DNA of 64,000 bases from Rothia dentocariosa ATCC 17931 (lineage in GTDB: Bacteria; Actinomycetota; Actinomycetes; Actinomycetales; Micrococcaceae), in the NCBI RefSeq assembly GCF_000164695.2, contig NC_014643.1, positions 868,001 to 932,000 of the forward strand. The letters run 5' to 3'. Positions 35,520 to 45,013 of this stretch are shown here, in pieces. The translations under genes and the position numbers were made by a program. Each line of letters begins with the position of its first letter. The stretch's first letter is position 1. A model generated the notes under the pieces. It was not told the DNA's origin. It saw only the letters and a list, made by a program, of their open reading frames with translations, and did not search any database.

Positions 35520-38450
35520 CTATCTCGTCATGCTTGCTCTAAGTTCACCGTGATGTTCCCGAAGCAAATATGTAACGAGGTCTTGCGGAGTCTGTGCTTG
35601 GTCAACCAACAATCGAATATCGATCTCAATTCCAAATTCCGAATCTGCCATAGACACAAGCTGAACTACCATAATAGAGTCAAAGAAAAGATCCTCAGCG
35701 AGCCGGGAAGTTAGATGCACTTTTTCCGGAGGGTGACCGCTAATTTTAGCCACATTGGTGAGTATCCACTCTTTAAGGAAAGCAGGTTCTTGGCTCAAAT
35801 CATCGTCTGAGATCTCAGAAAGTGTATCCGATGAGATCCCATGAGATGCTGTTATTCCTTCTTTCCCTTGCCGCTGGCCCACATACGAAGCAGTACGCCA
35901 ATAATGCTTCGAGGTGTCAAAGACGTATCCGGGAACCTCGACTGAAGTTCTCTCATCGCTCCAGCCGACTTCTCCTGTCTCAACCATGACACGAGCCAAG
36001 ACGCGGTATAAGTCATCAGCTCCCGCACTTTCCCGTCCAAGGGTAAGTACTGGAGTATCGCTCAAACGACCTGTACGGATCGAACTTGCCAAAACAGGAC
36101 GGGGCGTAATTTCTACGATGAGATCCGATACTGGTGCTACCTCGGGGAGCTTATAGAACTGTACCGGTTCACGCAGATGACATATCCAGTAGGCAGCATC
36201 AAGACGGTCGTCAGCATCAAGAAAGCGTCCAAGACGAGACGAATAGAAAGGAACCTTGGGCGTTACCGAATCAAATTCTAAATCATCAATAGATTCCGCA
36301 AAATCTTGAAGAACGGGATCAACGTGCGAGGAGTGAAAAGCGCGCGTGCTATCAAGCTCAACGCTATGAATACCCGCTTCTTTCAGCCGTGCGGACAGCG
36401 CACGTAAAGATTCCCTCGGGCCCGAAAGAACACAGCGATCTTTACGATTACGAACAGCTAATTCAACATCTGGGAACTCCATCAGGTATTCTGAAGGATC
36501 ACCCATAGCAACAGCGAGCATACCGCCATGTGAACTCATAGCGGCACATGCCTCTCCTCGTGCACGTACTAGGGATCCTGCAGTTTTGAGGTCCATGACC
36601 CCTGCGATAACTGCAGCTGAAATTTCGCCAAGACTATGTCCCGCAACCCAGGTAGGTTGGTGTCCCATATCTTTTAAAGCAAAGGACATCGCAAGCTCAT
36701 GGGCAACAACCGCCGCTTGGGCATATAGAGGCTCATGAGTCCACGCATCGTCGTTTCCTTGCATAAGGTCTCGAAGACCCGGCAAGATATGACCACATAT
36801 TTCGTCAAGACGAGCTGCGTAGGTAGGTGATGTCTCAGCAAGATGCTTTGTCATACCTGCGTACTCTGTTCCCTGCCCGGCGAAAACCCATCCAGATCTA
36901 AACTGCCCACGGTCCATTCTCTTCGAGGACCAGGCCACGGCTGGCGAGGTTTCCCCCTGTGCCACATTCGATAGCGCATCAATAAGTGAGGACCGTTCTT
37001 CTGCAACCACCGAAACTCGGTGAGCTCCCATCGACTGGGTGCGCCGTAATGATGCACAAACATCACGTATTGATGATGACGTTTCTTGAAGATAGTCAGT
37101 GATATGTGCTGCATTCCGGCGTAACGATTCATCATCCGGAGCACCGAGCAGGATGACAAGTGGTTCGTTTGTCTCATCATGATGCGGAGGCTTTGGCGCT
37201 GCCTCAAGAACCACATGTGCGTTAGCACCTCCCAGCCCAAAGCTACTTACACCAATACGCGGCTGTTGGTCTGTAAGAGGGGTAGGTTCTTTAAGAAGTT
37301 GGATCTGCTTATCGTGTAAGCGCAGTGCAGGATTTTCTTTCGTAGCATGGCGGCTAGGTGGCAGAATATTTTTTTCAAGACTCAGAACCGCCTTAGCAAC
37401 TCCTGCAAGTCCTGCTGCGCCTTCAACATGCCCAATATTCCCCTTGACAGAACCAATATATAAGGGAGTATCGCGTTTGCCGGAAAATACATCTCCTAGA
37501 GCATTCGCTTCGATCATGTCGCCAAGAATTGTACCTGTTCCATGACATTCCACCGCAGAAATTGATTTCGCAGAAATTCCACCATCTTCAAGGGCTCGAG
37601 TTATTACCTGAGATTGAGCTTGACGGTTAGGAGATGTTAGACCATTACTGCGCCCATCATGGTCTACTGCACTACCTCGGATGATAGCGCGCATACGAGG
37701 TAATGCCTTTTTGCTACCATCGACCGGACACGGACGTAAATACGCAGCGACTACTGCCTCACCACGCACAATGCCGTTTGCTTCGCGGCTAAAGGGTTTA
37801 CATTCACCATCAGCAGCCCCAATCCCTGCAATAGCGTAGAATCTGTGCATCGCCGGAGTCATAATAACGTTTACACCCACAACGATGGCTTCGTCACAGT
37901 CTCCTGCTTGAATCGCGCGGCGAGCACTGTGCAGCGCAAGCAGAGATGACGAACATGCAGAATCTACAGCCATACTAGGGCCAGTCACCCCAAGTACATA
38001 GGAAATTCGGTTGGCAATCATGCAGTATCCGTTGCCAGTACCAAGTTGGGGGGTCATACTACTAGGATCTGTAAGGGTAATCTGTCCCCACTCATTACCC
38101 ATGACTCCTACGTAAACTCCAACCCTGCGACCAGCGAGAGTGTGTGGGTCTACCCCCGCATCCTCTACAGCTCTCCACGCTACCTCTAGCGAGATTCTCT
38201 GCTGAGGATCCATGGCTTCTGCCTCAGCAGGGCTGATTCCAAAGAAACTTGCATCGAAACAACTTGGATCTTTCATCAGTCCTGCTCTGTCTCGTGGAGT
38301 TTCAGAATCGATAGGTTCCCATCGCTGATCATCAACAGCTCGTATTGCAGAAGATCCGCCGAGAAGGCTCTGCCACAGCTCATCTAGAGAATCCGCACCA
38401 GGAAATCGTCCATCAAGGCCGGCTATTGCGATATCAACCGTTTTAGTCAT
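35520..38450 (-). CDS. Non-reducing type I polyketide synthase, KS-AT-ACP
   Basis: 976 residues. KS about 1-425: catalytic Cys166 in VDSACSSSL, ECHGTGTILGD and KGNIGHVEGAAG supply the two His. AT about 515-830: WVFAGQGTEYAGM, GHSLGEISAAV, and RAFHSSHVD, whose AFH motif predicts malonyl-CoA. ACP about 895-965: LFFDSIMVVQL with the phosphopantetheine Ser. There are no KR, DH, ER, MT or TE domains, so one round should give an unreduced beta-ketoacyl-ACP (inference). The start overlaps the upstream ACP gene by 8 bases. Confidence 0.93.
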   Translation of the reverse strand: MTKTVDIAIAGLDGRFPGADSLDELWQSLLGGSSAIRAVDDQRWEPIDSETPRDRAGLMKDPSCFDASFFGISPAEAEAMDPQQRISLEVAWRAVEDAGVDPHTLAGRRVGVYVGVMGNEWGQITLTDPSSMTPQLGTGNGYCMIANRISYVLGVTGPSMAVDSACSSSLLALHSARRAIQAGDCDEAIVVGVNVIMTPAMHRFYAIAGIGAADGECKPFSREANGIVRGEAVVAAYLRPCPVDGSKKALPRMRAIIRGSAVDHDGRSNGLTSPNRQAQSQVITRALEDGGISAKSISAVECHGTGTILGDMIEANALGDVFSGKRDTPLYIGSVKGNIGHVEGAAGLAGVAKAVLSLEKNILPPSRHATKENPALRLHDKQIQLLKEPTPLTDQQPRIGVSSFGLGGANAHVVLEAAPKPPHHDETNEPLVILLGAPDDESLRRNAAHITDYLQETSSSIRDVCASLRRTQSMGAHRVSVVAEERSSLIDALSNVAQGETSPAVAWSSKRMDRGQFRSGWVFAGQGTEYAGMTKHLAETSPTYAARLDEICGHILPGLRDLMQGNDDAWTHEPLYAQAAVVAHELAMSFALKDMGHQPTWVAGHSLGEISAAVIAGVMDLKTAGSLVRARGEACAAMSSHGGMLAVAMGDPSEYLMEFPDVELAVRNRKDRCVLSGPRESLRALSARLKEAGIHSVELDSTRAFHSSHVDPVLQDFAESIDDLEFDSVTPKVPFYSSRLGRFLDADDRLDAAYWICHLREPVQFYKLPEVAPVSDLIVEITPRPVLASSIRTGRLSDTPVLTLGRESAGADDLYRVLARVMVETGEVGWSDERTSVEVPGYVFDTSKHYWRTASYVGQRQGKEGITASHGISSDTLSEISDDDLSQEPAFLKEWILTNVAKISGHPPEKVHLTSRLAEDLFFDSIMVVQLVSMADSEFGIEIDIRLLVDQAQTPQDLVTYLLREHHGELRASMTR

Positions 38451-38706
38451 GGTTTAACCTCTGAACTAGTTCTTCTGCGAGTGCTTCAATGGTTGGATGA
38501 TCCCATGCGATAGTTGGATCTACCTCAAGTTGGAACGAATCCTCAATCTCACCGCAGAGGGCAAGTGCGTACACTGAATCGAGTCCTAGCTCAGCCAGAG
38601 GGCGAGTGGTGGAAATGTCCTCTTTCGGCCTATTACCATATGTGGCAACACGGTCGATAAGCCAAATTTCCACATCTTTTTGGGTGTACTGTGTCGAGTT
38701 TGTCAT
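38443..38706 (-). CDS. Discrete acyl carrier protein
   Basis: 87 residues with the ACP helix II motif ELGLDSVYALAL; Ser44 is the predicted phosphopantetheine site. It lies 9 bases after the dehydrogenase gene and overlaps the PKS start, so stoichiometric cotranslation is likely. It is the probable acceptor for the acyl group activated by the acyl-AMP ligase and the substrate carrier for the two dehydrogenase homologues (inference). Confidence 0.9.
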   Translation of the reverse strand: MTNSTQYTQKDVEIWLIDRVATYGNRPKEDISTTRPLAELGLDSVYALALCGEIEDSFQLEVDPTIAWDHPTIEALAEELVQRLNHD

Positions 38707-38715
38707 GATAGCTCC

Positions 38716-40428
38716 TTATGTGAGAGTAGTGTGTTCTTGCGGGAAAATGGGTTCGTTGCTCAACCGCATTGAGCGATGCTGTTCGAAATTCTTGATGAGG
38801 CGTTCGACAGCCGACTCCCGTATAGCTGCTGGGGGTTCTGGGGCACCAAGTCCAAGACGGTATGCGAGGCGTCTAATGCATAGTTCGAACCATACGAGGG
38901 ATGCTGGCTCCTCGCGTGCTTCTGAGGTAGCCCACTGGCCGATGACAGCGCCTGTTGCCATGAGTAGGGTGGCTTCTCGCGCCATCTCGAATATGTCATT
39001 ATTTGCTGTGACACTGAACGAGGTCAATGGTTGTTCTGTAATCTCACTACGCAGCTCGTTCCAGCGTTTCTCAAGAGAGGTGAGAACTTCTGCACAGTCG
39101 GGAGTTACACGAGCGATAGTTTCCTTAGTTGCTGAGTCAGATAACCAGGGTGTAAGGGGATCAGGTCCCCCCAGGCTGAGGCGCAACGTTTTGAAGTCAA
39201 GATCTCCACAGGCATTATCGTCAAAGAGGTCTCGATTCGTATCTGGAATTTTCCCTCGTGCCCAGCGTGGCAGTGCACCCAAAACAGCAAGAATGCATGA
39301 TGTACCGCCTGCGTGTCCTATAGGAAGGACTCTCAGGTCCCGCACGAATTTCTCAATGATTCCATAGGGGGAGACTCGTCCGTAAAAGGTTGATCCGAAA
39401 AGTACAGACAAGGCAGAGAGCCCATCCTCTAAAACATCCGGAACTAATGCCTTGCATGCGGCAGACAAAAGACCGGATGCATTAGGGTCAACGTGCAGGG
39501 ATCGCACAGCGGCATTTGCGAAAATATCTGCAATAACTAAATCTGCAAATGCAGATGCTATGAGGTCACGTGCATGTGGGAGGTCAAGGACTCGACCACC
39601 GTAGAGTTTACGATCGGAAGCATACTCAACCGCAAAGTATAAGGAGGCATCAAGTGTTCCCACAGCAAAAGCAGGTAAAACAGCGCGCGTCACCTGAAAC
39701 GCTCGTAATGCGGTTTCAACAGCTTCACCACGGCGACCAATAATCGCTTCTTCTTTGACGTTCATGCCGTCTAAATGGATGCCATTCAAAAGTACTGTTC
39801 GCATGCCTGAAGTAGTATACCGATTTTGGAAGGTACCATTCTTATCTAGGTCATGCCGCTCTGTGAGAACGAGGGTATGAGAGCGAGCTCCGTCCAATTC
39901 GCTTGAGCGTGCCATAAATAGCACCTGCTCTGCACGCTCAATATTGTTAATAACTTCCTTACTGCCAACTAGCTGACTACCTACGTTATCACTAGTTTCA
40001 AGCCTAAATTCGTTATGTAAAAAGTCATTACCATGTGCAAGCTCATGGAATCCAATAGCAATCCGTCCCTTATTAAGAAGGGTTTTTGCAACCTTAGCTT
40101 TTTGCTCTGGAGAACCAGCAGTCCACACATTTACACCTGACATAAGGGATGTGAGGCCAAAGCTGAGGGCCAGGCTAGGGTCGCGACGGAACACAGGCAT
40201 AAGCCGCTCAACTAACTCTCGGGTTGATCCCCAGCGTCCACCAAGAGAACGGGGCACAAACTCATCGTTTGCTCCCCAACTCATCAGTATCTCTTCTCCT
40301 TCTGGGTTGGGGTGCCCAGCGTTATCAAAGTTTAGAACGGTTTCATAGGAGAATGTTCCAGGTTGAGTAGGATTTCCTAGCACATGTTCCAAATTAAGAA
40401 GTCTGTTATCTGTAGATCGTGATGTCAT
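38716..40428 (-). CDS. Acyl-CoA dehydrogenase-like protein, divergent
   Basis: 570 residues from ATG 40428, which has AGGAGG 7 bases upstream; the longer frame start at 40500 lies inside the neighbouring gene. Length and layout match its neighbour at 40440. The usual flavin-loop motif (TExxxGSD) is degraded to FHELAHGNDFLH, and the segment after it is atypical. It may be a partner subunit or a dehydrogenase with unusual substrate rather than a normal enzyme. C-terminal extension of about 150 residues relative to classical acyl-CoA dehydrogenases. Confidence 0.8.
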   Translation of the reverse strand: MTSRSTDNRLLNLEHVLGNPTQPGTFSYETVLNFDNAGHPNPEGEEILMSWGANDEFVPRSLGGRWGSTRELVERLMPVFRRDPSLALSFGLTSLMSGVNVWTAGSPEQKAKVAKTLLNKGRIAIGFHELAHGNDFLHNEFRLETSDNVGSQLVGSKEVINNIERAEQVLFMARSSELDGARSHTLVLTERHDLDKNGTFQNRYTTSGMRTVLLNGIHLDGMNVKEEAIIGRRGEAVETALRAFQVTRAVLPAFAVGTLDASLYFAVEYASDRKLYGGRVLDLPHARDLIASAFADLVIADIFANAAVRSLHVDPNASGLLSAACKALVPDVLEDGLSALSVLFGSTFYGRVSPYGIIEKFVRDLRVLPIGHAGGTSCILAVLGALPRWARGKIPDTNRDLFDDNACGDLDFKTLRLSLGGPDPLTPWLSDSATKETIARVTPDCAEVLTSLEKRWNELRSEITEQPLTSFSVTANNDIFEMAREATLLMATGAVIGQWATSEAREEPASLVWFELCIRRLAYRLGLGAPEPPAAIRESAVERLIKNFEQHRSMRLSNEPIFPQEHTTLT

Positions 40429-40439
40429 GGAGTAACCTC

Positions 40440-42155
40440 CTAAGCATTGATGTGTGGTGTAAAAGCCGATATACAATATCCGGGAGAAAGCTGTCGCCAT
40501 TGATCAAGAAGGCGATACGCGGATTCTCTTTCTCGCTTCGTCTTATTCCGATGCTTCCGAGGTAACGATGCACGTTGAGGATTGAGCATTTTAATGAGTC
40601 TTCTCAGGGCCATTGAGGCTATTCCTGGATCAGACCATAGGTTCTCGCTCTCGCAAGTAGCTACTTTTTCTAAAACTGCTGAAGCCGCCAAAAGCACGGT
40701 GAATTCATGTGCTAGACGGAATCCTTCTGGCTCAGGGTTTCGAACAGGACGCATTGCTTTTGCTTCTTCAGCTAGGGCTTCAGCTCGTTTAACTAAGATG
40801 ACTGCCATGTCTCGCCCTGTCCCGTCTAAGGCGTCAGAAGCACGATTCGCGCTATCTGTGAGGGACGAGAACATCGTGGCTCCGCCTGTGGTCATTAACA
40901 TAAGACGCTGATAATTAAGTGGAGTATTATTCTCAGCAGAGATCAAAGATTCAGGCGTTGCTTCGGGTAAAGGTGCCTTGTATCGTACAGCTCGTGGTAG
41001 CTGTTGCACAATGGAATGCAGGTTTACTACCGAATTACCATCAAAAATTGAGACGACTCGGTTGTCTCGTACGGTTTTCTGGACATGCCCAAGTTGCCCA
41101 TCGGCTAGGACAGCACGAGCACCAATAAACCGAGTAATGCGCACCATAATATCGTCCACAATATGCGGAACGAGATACTTCACAGAGGGACTTATCACTG
41201 AGGCTTCAGACGGATTGAGTTGAAGATGACGCGCACCCATGACCGACATAAGTTCAGCGATCGCTAGGTCCACTGCGACATCGGCCAGCTGATCTTGGGC
41301 AGCGGGCAGATCTAGTAATATATGGCCCATAGTATTACGACCAGCTGCAAATTCAAGCGCCGCAGATAATCCTGAATCTGCCGCACCCAGCGAGAGAGCA
41401 GTGCAAAGAGGCCGTGTGACCTGTAAACATCTGAGCACGATCTCAAGACCGTCTCCCGGTGCTCCAATAAGTCTGCCTTGAGGTATCTTAGTATCGCGCA
41501 GGGTAATACCGCTGATGTCTGCACCTCTTATCCCATGTGTCTGGATTTTTGGAAGATACTCCCATGTCCCTTGAGCTTCTTCTTTATCCATGTAGAAAAG
41601 TGACAGAGAACGAGGCCCTGGTTCGTCACCAGTTCGCGCCAGAATCGTCAAAGCGCGACCCCGTGTAGCATTATTAATCATCCACTTCTCACCGTTCAGC
41701 GCCCATCCGCCGTCTGATGTTTTACGTGCCATCACGGATGTTGAGAGCAGATCGCTACCATGCCCACGTTCCGTCAATCCCCACGAGATACTTTCGCCTG
41801 CTAATGTATGCTCGGCGACTCTCGCGGCTGTCTCATCAGATGCCGAATCCCATGAGCAGACCGCTCCCAGAAAGGTCTTTCCGTGTCCTATAGCTGCTGT
41901 AAGATCTCGCCGAGCGACCGCTCGTACAGCCATCATTACGTCTGCAAAATCATCGGTTTTTCCGCCACGCGAAGTGGGTACATAACCCTTCTGAAGCCCT
42001 GCGGCAACAACTGCCTGAAATTCTTCATGCGGAAACAGGGATTCCTGGTCTAGAGCTACGCTACGGACAAATGAGATAGGAGCATCTACATCACGAGGGT
42101 TTCCCAAGGCATCTTCAATCTCACATGCAAAGCTTTGCTGTCGCTTTGTACTCAT
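40440..42155 (-). CDS. Acyl-CoA dehydrogenase family protein
   Basis: 571 residues. WGLTERGHGSDLLST is the flavin/substrate loop of the family, and GGWALNGEKWMINNATRG follows it. C-terminal helices include FIGARAVLADGQLGH. It probably desaturates an acyl-ACP or acyl-CoA in the pathway with FAD. It starts inside the acyl-AMP ligase stop (4-base overlap) and precedes its divergent paralogue by 11 bases. The long C-terminal region suggests a peroxisomal-oxidase-like or ACP-specific subgroup. Confidence 0.87.
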   Translation of the reverse strand: MSTKRQQSFACEIEDALGNPRDVDAPISFVRSVALDQESLFPHEEFQAVVAAGLQKGYVPTSRGGKTDDFADVMMAVRAVARRDLTAAIGHGKTFLGAVCSWDSASDETAARVAEHTLAGESISWGLTERGHGSDLLSTSVMARKTSDGGWALNGEKWMINNATRGRALTILARTGDEPGPRSLSLFYMDKEEAQGTWEYLPKIQTHGIRGADISGITLRDTKIPQGRLIGAPGDGLEIVLRCLQVTRPLCTALSLGAADSGLSAALEFAAGRNTMGHILLDLPAAQDQLADVAVDLAIAELMSVMGARHLQLNPSEASVISPSVKYLVPHIVDDIMVRITRFIGARAVLADGQLGHVQKTVRDNRVVSIFDGNSVVNLHSIVQQLPRAVRYKAPLPEATPESLISAENNTPLNYQRLMLMTTGGATMFSSLTDSANRASDALDGTGRDMAVILVKRAEALAEEAKAMRPVRNPEPEGFRLAHEFTVLLAASAVLEKVATCESENLWSDPGIASMALRRLIKMLNPQRASLPRKHRNKTKRERESAYRLLDQWRQLSPGYCISAFTPHINA

Positions 42156-43876
42156 TTTTCTCCTCTATCTCCTGCTGCCATGGATTCGCGTACTTTCCCG
42201 CGCTGAACCTTGCCTGAACTTGTTTTGGGCAGAGACCCACGGCGACCAAATTTGATAGTTACGTTGCCAACGCCAAAACGATCCCGTAATACTTGGGCAA
42301 GTTCTTGGCGTAAAGGCTCTGTGTTCTCTCGCAGTTTTTCTGGAGTTAACTCGATAACAATTCCTATACCATCATCCAGTTCAAAAGCTGCAGCGGTACC
42401 AGATGCTCCTGAGCCGATAGCGTCTAAGGCACTTTGTTCTACGTCCTGTGGGAAGATATTGCGGCCACGCAGAATAATGACTTCCTTCGCACGACCCGTA
42501 ACAAATAACCTGTCATCGATAAATGTCCCAAGATCACCTGTCCGCAGATAGTCTGCATCTATACCATCAATCCGTGCAGCGAAATCCTGTGTTGTACGCT
42601 CCCTGCCACGGTATCCTCGTGATACCCAAGGCCCTCGAACCAGAATTTCACCGACGGTACCCTCCGCAACTTCCTCCCCTGTATCGGAAGAAACTATACG
42701 CACATCCGCCTGTGAAGCAGGAACCCCGCAGGAAACAAGCGTAGTAGCATCATGCCCTGCTTCAGCAGGTCTAACCTGGCCTTCTGAAAGTTGATCGCGG
42801 TCTGCTTTAAGTATTCGCGGGTATCCATCAGGCTCGTCCCCTGTAATAAGGAGAGTAGTTTCTGCCATACCGTATGCAGGTCGGAATGATGCAAATCTGA
42901 AACCCAGCGGTGAAGCCAATTCATCAAAAACACACATTGATTCCCACCGTACGGGCTCAGATCCTGTAATAGCGATTTTTAACGAAGAGAGATCTAACCC
43001 CTTAACCTGTGCCGGATGTGTAAGCCGCGGGACAAAAGCATAAGCAAAGTCTGGTCCTACAGTCATCGTCGCACGACGTTCAGAAATCATCTTGAGCCAG
43101 AGATAAGGACGCCTGAGAAACTGTGCGGGTGAGGTGAAAACAAGAGAGCACCCCACAGTCAGGGGGTGGAGAAACATGCCGATGAGCCCCATATCATGAT
43201 AATGAGGCAGCCACCCAACAGCTACATCTGATACATCTGCTTTAGTTATTTCGAGTATTGAAGCTTGATTTTCAAGGAGATTCCGTTGTGTAATCTCAAC
43301 ACCTTTTGGATTTCCAGTAGACCCTGAAGTGTATTGCAGAATTACAAGGTCATCTGGTTCCGTGTTGGGCATACGCCATGTATCTGCCGAAATTTTAGAT
43401 ATCGTATTGGGCTCAGGAAGACACCAAGCCACATTATCAACATTAGCCATTAAGCAGGTTTCCCATCCAGGTTTATCACAGAGAATAAATCCTCCTGGAG
43501 ACTCTTCCAAAATGAGCTGCAGACGCCGTGCAGAGTGCTCATCATCGGCTACAACAAGCGGAATAGGCGCAATTGCTAAACCTGCATGCAGTGCTCCCAA
43601 AACTGCGCGAATAAAATTTATGCCTGGGCTAAAAGCTAATACTACCGTAGTGCCTGGACGATAGCCTTTTTCAGTTATCCAAACTGCGATGCGGCGAGCA
43701 TCTTCTGATAGTTCTGCATAGTTCCACCGAATCTGTTCTGTTGGACCGTTCCAAAACTCTATCCAACTTTCGGTAGCTTGCTGATCAAGCTTTGCAAGAA
43801 TATGCTGAGTGAACGTTCTAGAGGAGTAAATTTGGTTCTTCACATTGTCCTCAACGGGTAGGGTTAAAACACCCAC
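42152..43876 (-). CDS. Fatty acyl-AMP ligase (FAAL)
   Basis: 574 residues from GTG 43876 with GGGGG upstream. The adenylation core LQYTSGSTGNPKGVEITQRN (P-loop, about 180-200) and GWLPHYHDMGLIGMFLHPL are typical of FAAL rather than CoA ligases; later YLRTGDLGTFIDDRLFVTGRAKE. FAALs activate fatty acids with ATP and hand them to an ACP. It is the first gene of the minus-strand operon, so it likely selects the starter acid. Confidence 0.88.
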   Translation of the reverse strand: MGVLTLPVEDNVKNQIYSSRTFTQHILAKLDQQATESWIEFWNGPTEQIRWNYAELSEDARRIAVWITEKGYRPGTTVVLAFSPGINFIRAVLGALHAGLAIAPIPLVVADDEHSARRLQLILEESPGGFILCDKPGWETCLMANVDNVAWCLPEPNTISKISADTWRMPNTEPDDLVILQYTSGSTGNPKGVEITQRNLLENQASILEITKADVSDVAVGWLPHYHDMGLIGMFLHPLTVGCSLVFTSPAQFLRRPYLWLKMISERRATMTVGPDFAYAFVPRLTHPAQVKGLDLSSLKIAITGSEPVRWESMCVFDELASPLGFRFASFRPAYGMAETTLLITGDEPDGYPRILKADRDQLSEGQVRPAEAGHDATTLVSCGVPASQADVRIVSSDTGEEVAEGTVGEILVRGPWVSRGYRGRERTTQDFAARIDGIDADYLRTGDLGTFIDDRLFVTGRAKEVIILRGRNIFPQDVEQSALDAIGSGASGTAAAFELDDGIGIVIELTPEKLRENTEPLRQELAQVLRDRFGVGNVTIKFGRRGSLPKTSSGKVQRGKVRESMAAGDRGEK

Positions 43877-45013
43877 GGTGTCCCCCTTTTGGTTATCGGC
43901 GTTATAAGATCGTAATCATCTGATACCAGAGGCTTGCAGCATGTACACAATTCAAAAATTGCGATTCACGCCCCGGGTGCGATGTACATACTAAGGAGGA
44001 TACGGTTGGGGACGATTCTTAAACGCCCATACAAGGGAATTCTTTATCACAGAGTGTCCACTACTGGGTTGCGTAAATTTACGCAGGCGTAGGCTTTTCG
44101 CATCACAAATATGATCTAGTCTCTTATGGAAACAGGAAGAATGATTTTCAAAGTACGATATATATACGGCACATCTGTAGTATGGGACAAAATTTTCAAG
44201 CGGAACCCTTCTGCCACTATCACCGAAAAATGTTACCAACAAAATTAAATATCTACATGTAAACTTTTTATATGTAAAATTAATATCCGCTTCAGATCTA
44301 GAAACGTAAAAATAGAAATATATGAACACTGAAAAATCAATGTTCGATTTTATATTCAACTCACCTACCATAGAAGCATGGGGCTCCGAAAGCAAAATAT
44401 TTCTAATATAACCTCTCACAGAAACCTCCTTGCACGCACTTAAAACTCAAACTTTGTAGACATTTATATAGAAAACCTCCATATATAAATGTTGCTTGAA
44501 TCACTGATGGTTATTTTCAATACAAACTCTAGATCTCAATTAAGAGCATACCTTAAATAACTCACGAAGCAAGGGAACTTTAATATCCTGCAGTAAATTT
44601 TTTACACCAAGAGGATCCATAAAATATAACTAGTATCATCAAGCTTCAAAGATGTCTAGGGTATACATAGAACAAGTTTCTATAATAAAGAAAATAAATA
44701 TTTTAAATATTTTATACGTAAAATTTATATTTTACCAAAATTGAACAATATGCAGGATAGGTATACTGAGCAAAATAGAGGATTATACATAAAGAAAGAG
44801 TTAGCTATTTATCTGGGGTATCTTTCTCATTAAAATAGCTCATGCACCACAGTATGTATCAGTTACTCTACTGGTTGACCTCTACCTATTTGTTTAGTGA
44901 GTTACTAAACCAAGAGTTTCTATGAGGTGGAACTTCTTCAGATATCTGGAGTCAGCCTGCACAGGAGTTTATAGCATGCTAAGTAGAAAGATTCTACTCA
45001 AAATTCTGATTCT
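43877..45013. other. Long AT-rich intergenic region upstream of the biosynthetic operon
   Basis: 1137 bases, among the most AT-rich of the window. It should hold the promoter of the FAAL operon. Palindromes GATGTACATC (near 43980) and CAATT-CAAA-AATTG (near 43950) lie about 70-110 bases upstream of FAAL. One weak ORF with a good ribosome-binding site is listed separately. The stretch about 44450-45000 shows no gene; it may be decayed DNA at the edge of an acquired island. Confidence 0.55.
43991..44419 (-). CDS. Doubtful ORF, 142 residues
   Basis: GTG 44419 is preceded by AAGGAGG with a 5-base gap, unusually good for a chance ORF. The protein is rich in Phe, Tyr, Ser and Lys, with no membrane signature, motif or recognised family. 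Composition follows the AT-rich surroundings. It may be a decayed gene, a short leader ORF or chance. Confidence 0.25.
   Translation of the reverse strand: MRGYIRNILLSEPHASMVGELNIKSNIDFSVFIYFYFYVSRSEADINFTYKKFTCRYLILLVTFFGDSGRRVPLENFVPYYRCAVYISYFENHSSCFHKRLDHICDAKSLRLRKFTQPSSGHSVIKNSLVWAFKNRPQPYPP

Noticed and set aside
43877..45013. Insertion sequence or transposase remnant at the cluster edge
   Set aside because: No transposase motif, terminal inverted repeat or target duplication could be found; only AT-rich DNA and a doubtful ORF.
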